This document shows, piece by piece, positions 57,800 to 64,000 of a stretch of 64,000 bases of DNA. Numbering within the stretch: the first letter of the stretch is position 1; the number at the start of each line of letters is the position of its first letter. The position numbers were made by a program, and so were the translations under genes. The DNA comes from Pseudomonas fluorescens (GTDB lineage: Bacteria; Pseudomonadota; Gammaproteobacteria; Pseudomonadales; Pseudomonadaceae): the NCBI RefSeq assembly GCF_018614775.1, contig NZ_JAGGOF010000010.1, forward strand, positions 1 to 64,000. Reading direction: 5' to 3'. The notes beneath the pieces were generated by a model. The model saw only the letters and a list, made by a program, of their open reading frames with translations, was not told where the DNA came from and did no database searches.

Positions 57800-60700
57800 A
57801 GGCGTTTTTCAGTTTCATGATCCGCTGGGTCATTCCATTGTTGGGTCTTATCGCCCTGAGCCTGATCATCTGGTTCGTCGGCCCGTTGCTTGACTGGCTG
57901 GTGCCCGAAGGCCGGCGCTGGGCGTTGATCGTCCTGGTGTTCGCGGTGTGGATCGCCTACCGCGTGTTCCGCATCATCCAGGCCCGGCGCCAGGCCGCCG
58001 AGGTCATGCGCAGCCTCGCCGAGCAAACCCCGCCCGACCCGAGCAGCATCGCTACGGCCGAAGAGCTGGAAACCCTGCGCCAGCGCATGGACGAAGCCTT
58101 GGCGCTGCTCAAGAAAGCCAAGCTGGGCGGTGACGAACGTCGCAACCTCTACGAGCTGCCGTGGTACGTGATCATCGGCCCGCCGGGCTCGGGCAAGACC
58201 ACGGCGCTGGTGAACTCCGGCTTGCACTTCCCGCTGGCCGCGCAACTGGGCGCCGGTGCGGTACGCGGCGTCGGCGGCACGCGCAACTGCGATTGGTGGT
58301 TCACCGATCAGGCCGTGTTGCTCGACACCGCCGGCCGCTACACCACCCAGGACAGCGATGCGACGGTCGACAAGGCTGCGTGGCTGGGCTTTCTCGGCCT
58401 GTTGAAAAAGCAGCGGGCCCGGCGCCCGATTGACGGCGCGTTCATCGCCATCAGCCTGTCCGACCTGTTGCTGGGCAGCGACGCCGAGCGCGCCGCCCAT
58501 GCCGCGGCGATCCGCCTGCGGATCCAGGAGTTGTACACCCAGCTGGGCGTGCGCTTCCCGATCTACCTGATGCTGACCAAGCTCGACCTGGTGCCGGGCT
58601 TCATGGAGTATTTCGATACCCTGAGCAAGGAAGAGCGCGCCCAGGTCTGGGGCATGACCTTCGCCCTGGACGATGGCAAGGGCAATGACAGCCCGCTGGC
58701 GCACCTGCAAAGCGAATTCGCCGGCCTCGAACAGCGCCTCAACGACCGCCTGGTGGAGCGCTTGCAACAAGAGCGCGACCCGGCGCGACGCGACCTGATC
58801 TACGGCTTCCCACAGCAGTTCGGCGCACTCAAGGATTGCCTGCAAAGCTTCCTCGAAGGCGTGTTCAAACCCAATGCCTTCGAAGAGCGGGTGTTGCTGC
58901 GCGGGGTGTATTTCACCAGCGGCACCCAGGAAGGCAGCCCGATCGACCGCCTGATTGGCTCCATGGCCCAGAGCATGAACCTGGACCGCCAGCACCTGGC
59001 GCGCCAGACCGGCACCGGGCGCAGCTACTTCATCGAAAAACTCTTCACCGCCGTGGCCTTCGCCGAACGGGGGCTGGTGGGCGTCGACCCGAAGGTCGAG
59101 CGTCGGCGCAAGTGGATTGCCCGGGGCGTCCTGGCCTCCACCGTCGTCCTGGTGCTGGTGGTCGGGACGTTGTGGTGGGTCAGCTACCGCGCCAACCAGG
59201 CGTACATCACCCAGGTCGACCAAAAGGTCGCGCCACTGGGCCAGACCGTGCAAAACCTCAGCCCGGCGCAGCGTGATGTGCTCGCCGTATTGCCGCTGCT
59301 CAATGCGGTGAAGCACCTGGCCGACGACGCGCCGGATTGGGCCGAAGGCCTGGGCCTGTACCAGGGCGACATGCTGGAAGCCGAGTCCGGCAGCGTGTAT
59401 CGCAAGCTGCTGATCGCCGTGCTCGGCCCGCGCCTGGTGGCGCGAATCGAAGAGCAACTGCACAGCGGCGGCAATTCTGATTTCCTCTACGAAGGTTTGA
59501 AGGCTTACCTGATGCTCGCCGACACCGAGCACTACGACGCCGATTTCATCAAGGCCTGGATCGCCCTGGATTGGGATCGCAGCCTGCCGCGTGACCTGCC
59601 GGCCGAGCAGCGTGCGGCCTTGAGCGAGCACTTGCAGGCGCTGTTCGAGCGCCGGCCGCCGACCGCGCGGCTGGACCCGCGGCTGATCGAAGACCTGCGC
59701 CGCCAATTGCAGCAACTGCCCGTGGCGCAACGGGTCTACGACCGGATCAAGCGCCAGAAGCTGCCCGATGGCATCCCGGACTTCCGCATCACCGAAGCCG
59801 CCGGGCGTGACGCCGCGCTGGTGTTCAGCCGCAAGAGTGGCAAACCGTTGGGCGAGCCGTTGAGCGGGTTCTTCACCGTCAAGGGTTACCGCCAGGGCTT
59901 CTTGCTCACCAGTCTGAGCCAGACCGGCACCCTCGCCGAAGAGCAGTGGGTGCTGGGCTTTGAGCAGGCCGACCAGCAGAACGTCGCCAGCCTCGCCGCC
60001 GATGTGCGCCGCCTGTACTTCCAGGACTATCAGCGCCAATGGGATGCCTTGCTGGCCGATATCGACTTCGTGCCGATCACCAGCGTGGCCCAGGCCGCCG
60101 ATGTGCTGCGGGTGATTTCCGGGCCGACCTCGCCGTTGAAAAAACTGCTGGTGGCCGTGGCGAAGGAGACCGACCTGCAACAGGATGAACGCCGGCTGGC
60201 TGCCCAAGGCGTGCCCGTGGAAGGGGGTGTCGACAAGCTCAAGGAGCGCCTGGGTAGTTTGCTTGGCCAGGAGCAGGCACCGCAAAACGCGCCCCAGGCC
60301 AGCGATGATCCGATCACCGCGCACTTTGCCGAACTCAACAGCATCGTCAGCAAGAACGAAGGCGAACCGGCGGCCATCGATGGCCTGCTGGCTGACATGA
60401 ATGCCCTGTACGTGCAGGTCAGTGCCATGGTCGGCGCCAGCGGCGAGGCCTTGCTGGGCGAGGCCAAGAATCAGGCCAGCGCTGCCGCGACAAGGGTCAG
60501 CCTCAACGCCGAACGCCAACCGCCGCTGGTGCAGGGGTTGGTCAAGTCGGTGATCAACTCCACCACCAACACCATGATGGGCGGCGTGCGCAATCAACTG
60601 AATGCCGCCTGGACCAGCGAAGTGGTGAACATCTATCGCCAGTCCCTGGCCGGGCGTTACCCGATGTCGCCGGGCAGTGCGCGGGACGCGACCCTCGACG

Positions 60701-61296
60701 ACTTCGGTCAGTTCTTCGGCGTCGGCGGAGTGATGGACAACTACTTCCGCAAGTACCTGCAACCTTACGTGGACACCTCCACACCGACCTGGCGCTGGCA
60801 GCCGGGCGCGGCGCAGAAGCTCGGCATCGCTCCCGGCGTGCTGCAAACCTTCCAGCGCGCGGCGAGCATCCGCGATGCATTTTTCCGTTCCGGCGGGACC
60901 CAGCCGATGGTGCGCTTCGAGCTCAAGCCGGTGGCGATGGACTCGACCATTACCCAATTCCTGCTCGACCTCGACGGCCAGCAGTTGAGCTACGACCACG
61001 GTCCGAGCCGTCCGACGGCCATGCAGTGGCCGAACCCGGGCAGCATCGGCGTGGTGCGGATCTCGATCATGCCGCCGTCTTCCAGTGGTCGCTCCGGCAT
61101 CACCCTGGACGGCCCGTGGGCGTGGTTCCGGTTGCTGGAGCAATCGGACCTGACCGCTGGCAACTCGCCGGACCGCTTCAATCTGCGCCTGCGGGTCGAT
61201 AACGCCAGTGCCTCTTACGAATTGCGCGCCAACAGCGCCTTCAACCCGTTCAAGAGCCGAGTGCTCAGCGGCTTCAGCCTGCCGGAGCGGCTATGA
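57796..61296 (+). CDS. tssM: T6SS membrane protein TssM (IcmF)
   Basis: Central 1166-residue inner-membrane protein spanning to TssJ. Two N-terminal helices (about 10-30 and 43-60) are followed by a cytoplasmic NTPase-like domain with an intact Walker A GPPGSGKTT (128-136) and LDTAGRYTTQDS, a third helix near 440-457 (STVVLVLVVGTLWWVSY), and a large periplasmic part ending in the IcmF C-terminal domain that contacts TssJ. The start is GTG 57796, coupled to the tssL stop. The Walker A being intact suggests an ATP-binding form. A long antisense frame across it is a composition artefact. Confidence 0.95.
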   Translation: MKAFFSFMIRWVIPLLGLIALSLIIWFVGPLLDWLVPEGRRWALIVLVFAVWIAYRVFRIIQARRQAAEVMRSLAEQTPPDPSSIATAEELETLRQRMDEALALLKKAKLGGDERRNLYELPWYVIIGPPGSGKTTALVNSGLHFPLAAQLGAGAVRGVGGTRNCDWWFTDQAVLLDTAGRYTTQDSDATVDKAAWLGFLGLLKKQRARRPIDGAFIAISLSDLLLGSDAERAAHAAAIRLRIQELYTQLGVRFPIYLMLTKLDLVPGFMEYFDTLSKEERAQVWGMTFALDDGKGNDSPLAHLQSEFAGLEQRLNDRLVERLQQERDPARRDLIYGFPQQFGALKDCLQSFLEGVFKPNAFEERVLLRGVYFTSGTQEGSPIDRLIGSMAQSMNLDRQHLARQTGTGRSYFIEKLFTAVAFAERGLVGVDPKVERRRKWIARGVLASTVVLVLVVGTLWWVSYRANQAYITQVDQKVAPLGQTVQNLSPAQRDVLAVLPLLNAVKHLADDAPDWAEGLGLYQGDMLEAESGSVYRKLLIAVLGPRLVARIEEQLHSGGNSDFLYEGLKAYLMLADTEHYDADFIKAWIALDWDRSLPRDLPAEQRAALSEHLQALFERRPPTARLDPRLIEDLRRQLQQLPVAQRVYDRIKRQKLPDGIPDFRITEAAGRDAALVFSRKSGKPLGEPLSGFFTVKGYRQGFLLTSLSQTGTLAEEQWVLGFEQADQQNVASLAADVRRLYFQDYQRQWDALLADIDFVPITSVAQAADVLRVISGPTSPLKKLLVAVAKETDLQQDERRLAAQGVPVEGGVDKLKERLGSLLGQEQAPQNAPQASDDPITAHFAELNSIVSKNEGEPAAIDGLLADMNALYVQVSAMVGASGEALLGEAKNQASAAATRVSLNAERQPPLVQGLVKSVINSTTNTMMGGVRNQLNAAWTSEVVNIYRQSLAGRYPMSPGSARDATLDDFGQFFGVGGVMDNYFRKYLQPYVDTSTPTWRWQPGAAQKLGIAPGVLQTFQRAASIRDAFFRSGGTQPMVRFELKPVAMDSTITQFLLDLDGQQLSYDHGPSRPTAMQWPNPGSIGVVRISIMPPSSSGRSGITLDGPWAWFRLLEQSDLTAGNSPDRFNLRLRVDNASASYELRANSAFNPFKSRVLSGFSLPERL

Positions 61297-61946
61297 GTAC
61301 GCCGGGCTTCTATGGAAAGTTGGCCAGCCGTGGCGACTTCGTCAGCCGAGGCTTGCCCCAGAGCTTCATCGGTCCGTGGGATTCGTGGTTGGCGGCCGGT
61401 TTGCTCGCCAGTCAGAGCAGCCTGGGCGAGCGCTGGCTGGATGCCTATCTGGTCAGCCCGCTGTGGCGTTTTCTGGTCGCGCCCGGCGTGTGTGGGCCGG
61501 ATGCGGCGGTGGGCGTGGTGATGCCGAGCATCGACCGGGTCGGGCGCTATTTTCCGCTGACGGTCGCGGCGCTGCTGGAGGCTGACGCGGACCCGGCGTC
61601 GGTGGTGGGCGGCGCGGACGAGTGGTTCGAGCGGGCAGAAAACCTGTTACTGAGCACCTTGAACGTGGAAGCCAGTTTCGAAGCCTTTGGCGCCGAACTG
61701 GAAAACCTCGGCAGCCCGACGTACCGGCCGCGCACACCGGGTGGCCGCTTCGCCAGCCTGCATCGCTTCGATGCCACGGACCCGCAGCAGCGCATGAGCG
61801 CGCTCGCCGAGTCAGCCTGCGAAGGTGCGAGCCTGTGGTGGGGCCAGGGTTCGGAGCGCATCGCGCCCGGTTTGATGCGCTGCCAGGGCCTGCCGGCCGC
61901 CGCTGATTTTGCGCAATTTTTGCTCGGCCAAGAAGGTGTTGTGTAG
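61293..61946 (+). CDS. tagF: T6SS post-translational repressor TagF
   Basis: A 217-residue TagF/ImpM protein. Signatures are GFYGKLASRGDFVSRGLP at the N-terminus, WLDAYLVSPLWRF, GVVMPSIDRVGRYFPL and a C-terminal SLWWGQGSERI. In P. aeruginosa TagF sequesters Fha1 and blocks T6SS assembly independently of the kinase switch; the same role fits here because fha lies in the same operon. The ATG overlaps tssM by 4 bp (ATGA). Confidence 0.94.
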   Translation: MSTPGFYGKLASRGDFVSRGLPQSFIGPWDSWLAAGLLASQSSLGERWLDAYLVSPLWRFLVAPGVCGPDAAVGVVMPSIDRVGRYFPLTVAALLEADADPASVVGGADEWFERAENLLLSTLNVEASFEAFGAELENLGSPTYRPRTPGGRFASLHRFDATDPQQRMSALAESACEGASLWWGQGSERIAPGLMRCQGLPAAADFAQFLLGQEGVV

Positions 61947-62678
61947 ATGCGTGCAAGTGCCGGAAAAGCATTCAAGTCTGCAAGCAAGAGCCATGTCGGC
62001 ATGGTCCGCCAGGTCAACGAAGACGCCTGTCTGGACCTGCCGGAAAACGGTCTGTGGGTAGTTGCCGATGGCATGGGTGGGCACGCGGCGGGCGACTACG
62101 TCAGCAGCCTGATCGTCGACAGCCTGCGCAGCATCGCCGTGGGCCGCTCGCTGGACGAATACGTCGCGGCGCTGCAAAGCGACCTGTTGCGGGTCAACGC
62201 CGCCGTGCGTGAAGAAACCGCCAACCGTGGCGTGACCATGATGGGCAGCACCGTGGTGGTGCTGGCCACGCGTGACCTGCGCGGCATGTGCCTGTGGGCC
62301 GGCGACAGTCGCTTGTATCGCCTGCGCGACGGCGTGCTGGAAAGCGTCTCCCGGGATCACAGTTACGTCCAGGATTTGCAGGACAGCGGTCTGCTCAGCG
62401 AAGCCGAAGCCCGGGTGCATCCGCGGGCCAACATCGTCACCCGCGCCATCGGCGTCGAGGCGCAGCTGAACCTGGCGCTGGTGGAACTGCTGCTGGTGCC
62501 CGGCGACAGCTACCTGCTGTGCAGCGACGGGCTGAACAAGACCGTCGAGGACGAGGAAATCCGTGAAGTGCTGAGCCACGACGACCCCGGCGAAATCGCC
62601 AGCAGCCTGGTGTCCCTGGGCCTGATGCGTGGCGCGCCGGACAACATCACCGTGGTGGTCGTGAAGGTGCCGTCATGA
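61947..62678 (+). CDS. pppA: T6SS PP2C-type phosphatase PppA
   Basis: Mn2+/Mg2+-dependent serine/threonine phosphatase, 243 residues, that reverses phosphorylation of Fha by PpkA and so switches the T6SS off. PP2C motifs are complete: RQVNEDACL (D26), VVADGMGGH (D41, G42), GSTVVVL, WAGDSRLYRLRDG, LCSDGL and DNITVVVV. The ATG follows the tagF stop without a gap (TAGATG). Confidence 0.94.
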   Translation: MRASAGKAFKSASKSHVGMVRQVNEDACLDLPENGLWVVADGMGGHAAGDYVSSLIVDSLRSIAVGRSLDEYVAALQSDLLRVNAAVREETANRGVTMMGSTVVVLATRDLRGMCLWAGDSRLYRLRDGVLESVSRDHSYVQDLQDSGLLSEAEARVHPRANIVTRAIGVEAQLNLALVELLLVPGDSYLLCSDGLNKTVEDEEIREVLSHDDPGEIASSLVSLGLMRGAPDNITVVVVKVPS

Positions 62679-64000
62679 CCCCCGCCTTGAATATCCAGAT
62701 CCCCGGCTACGACATCGACGGCGAGATCGGCGAAGGCGCGATGGCCAACGTTTACCTGGCGACCCAGCGCTCGCTGGAGCGCAAGGTCGCGCTGAAAGTC
62801 ATGGCCGCCGCATTGGCCGCCGACCCGACCTTCTGCGAGCGTTTCCTGCGCGAAGGCAAGACCCTGGCACGCCTGTCGCACCCCCACACCGTCACCATCC
62901 ATGACATCGGCAATGTCGGTGAGCTGTACTACATGGCGATGGAGTACCTGCCCAACGGCACGCTCAAGGAGCGCATCGCCGCCGGGCTGACGCCGGAGCA
63001 GGGCCTGGCCTACATCCGCCAGATCGCCTCGGCCCTGGGTTATGCCCACGGCCTGGGCCTGGTGCACCGTGACGTCAAGCCGGCGAACATCCTGTTCCGC
63101 GCCGACGGCACGGCGGTGCTCTCGGACTTCGGCATCGCCAAGTCCCTGGACGACCGCACCCAGTTCACCCAGGCCGGTTTTGCCGTCGGCACCCCGAGCT
63201 ACATGAGCCCCGAGCAGGCCCGTGGGCAGGACATCGACGGCCGTGCCGACCTGTATGCCCTGGGCGTGGTGCTCTACGAAATCCTCGTCGGCAAGCTGCC
63301 GTACACCGGCAGCGATGCGCTGTCCACGGCCCTGGCCCACCTGACCGAACCGCTGCCGGAACTGCCGCTGCATCACGGCCGTTACCAGGACGTGTTGCGC
63401 AAGCTGTTGGCGAAGGACCCGGCGGAGCGTTTCCCGGACGCGGCGGCGCTGCAGCGGGCGCTGGATAATCTGCCTCAGGACTCGAACGAGGCGACCCTGA
63501 TCCGCCCGTTGCCCCTGCCGGGCGCGCCGCAACCGGTGGTCGATGACTTGGCGGGGCTGACGCCGGTGTCCATCGACATGCCGAGCGGTCCCGCGCAGCC
63601 GCAATCGCGTTCCCAACCGACACCGCCGCCGGTGACTGCGCCGCAGCGACCAGCCGCTTCGCCGCCGCGCAAAACCCCGGTGTTCGCCCTGGCTGCCGTC
63701 GCGGTGGCCGTGGCGCTGGCGTTGGGGGGCGCGGGCTATTGGTGGTTGTCCGGTGGTGACGGCAAAACCACGAAGCCGCCTGTTGCGTCCACTTCGCCGT
63801 CCAGCAAGCCACCGGTGAAAGCGCCCGACCTGCCGCCGGCGAAGACCTCCGACGCACCACCGGTCAAGCCGCCCGTGAACCTGCCGGTAGCGACCGAGGC
63901 CGATGGCGGCCAGCGTCCGCTGCTGATGGCCGGCAAGAAAACCCTGTTCCAGCGGGTGCTGAGCAAGCCGGGTGCGAAACTCGTCGACGCGCCGGGCGCT
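62675..64000 (+). CDS. ppkA: T6SS Ser/Thr kinase PpkA (partial, runs off window)
   Basis: First 442 codons of a Hanks-type kinase; no stop before the window ends. The kinase domain (about 10-270) is intact: glycine loop GEGAMANVY (19-27), K41 in VALKV, catalytic H131-R-D133-VKPAN and DFG at 151-153, with GTPSYMSPEQ. A Pro/Ser-rich juxtamembrane region and one transmembrane helix (about 330-352) follow, then another Pro/Lys-rich periplasmic stretch. This matches PpkA, which phosphorylates Fha to trigger T6SS assembly. The ATG overlaps the pppA stop (ATGA). Confidence 0.93.
   Translation, partial: MTPALNIQIPGYDIDGEIGEGAMANVYLATQRSLERKVALKVMAAALAADPTFCERFLREGKTLARLSHPHTVTIHDIGNVGELYYMAMEYLPNGTLKERIAAGLTPEQGLAYIRQIASALGYAHGLGLVHRDVKPANILFRADGTAVLSDFGIAKSLDDRTQFTQAGFAVGTPSYMSPEQARGQDIDGRADLYALGVVLYEILVGKLPYTGSDALSTALAHLTEPLPELPLHHGRYQDVLRKLLAKDPAERFPDAAALQRALDNLPQDSNEATLIRPLPLPGAPQPVVDDLAGLTPVSIDMPSGPAQPQSRSQPTPPPVTAPQRPAASPPRKTPVFALAAVAVAVALALGGAGYWWLSGGDGKTTKPPVASTSPSSKPPVKAPDLPPAKTSDAPPVKPPVNLPVATEADGGQRPLLMAGKKTLFQRVLSKPGAKLVDAPGA

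Noticed and set aside
57037..61143. 1368-codon open frame on the minus strand opposite tssL-tssM
   Set aside because: Same artefact: complementary frame of high-GC coding DNA, no recognisable domain, no ribosome site.

Overview
The window is about 62 % GC chromosomal DNA from a pseudomonad, most likely of the Pseudomonas fluorescens group. Three things point there. The order phoU-pstBACS, phoBR, ubiCA, rubA-alkT-hupA and the purEK/aspA neighbourhood match my recollection of the P. aeruginosa PA5348-PA5429 region. The promoters have Pseudomonas-style Pho boxes. The intergenic spaces carry many copies of one REP/REPIN repeat typical of fluorescent pseudomonads. No tRNA, rRNA, insertion sequence, integrase or CRISPR array was seen.

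Layout. (1) 0.1-5.7 kb: an asparagine/aspartate catabolic block on the minus strand (aspartase, an AGCS sodium:amino-acid symporter, cytoplasmic asparaginase) with a divergent HypT-like LysR regulator. (2) 5.9-14.1 kb: purEK, a small stress-type membrane protein, a DUF3299 exported protein, an MFS/LysR divergent pair that looks accessory, a hexose-6-phosphate mutarotase, a YciA-type thioesterase and an MHS-family symporter. (3) 14.3-27.3 kb: the phosphate-starvation regulon. pstS, pstC and phoB each have their own Pho box; pstCAB-phoU follows, then a stand-alone response regulator, an M23 peptidase, a CNNM/CorC membrane protein and phoBR. (4) 27.4-34.2 kb: a secreted-repeat protein, ubiCA, rubredoxin and its reductase, HU, then a SulP transporter with a tandem universal-stress protein. 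(5) 34.5-64 kb: an HSI-I-type type VI secretion system (T6SS).

The T6SS is two divergent arms around a 418-bp control region. The minus arm is tssA-tssB-tssC-hcp-tae4-tai4-tssE-tssF-tssG-clpV, followed after a REPIN by vgrG-eagR-rhs-immunity. The plus arm is fha-tssJ-tssK-tssL-tssM-tagF-pppA-ppkA; ppkA runs off the end of the window. The arms supply the sheath, tube, baseplate, membrane complex and recycling ATPase, plus the threonine-phosphorylation switch (PpkA/PppA/Fha/TagF). Two effector modules are present: a Tae4-like peptidoglycan amidase inserted where P. aeruginosa has tagJ, and an Rhs effector whose C-terminal toxin I read as a RES (NAD+-degrading) domain. The putative Rhs immunity protein resembles the toxin-binding part of Xre/MbcA/ParS antitoxins but has no visible DNA-binding domain; this is the most interesting item in the window.

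At the regulatory level the notable items are three Pho boxes with 10-bp-spaced -10 elements, a pstC transcript that may be leaderless, two related heptad-repeat hairpins placed only at the pstB-phoU and phoR-phoB junctions, a terminator-like hairpin in the purE leader and a 14-codon leader ORF before sulP. Eleven REP pairs occupy most operon boundaries. All functional calls are from reading motifs and recalled family features; no database search was run.
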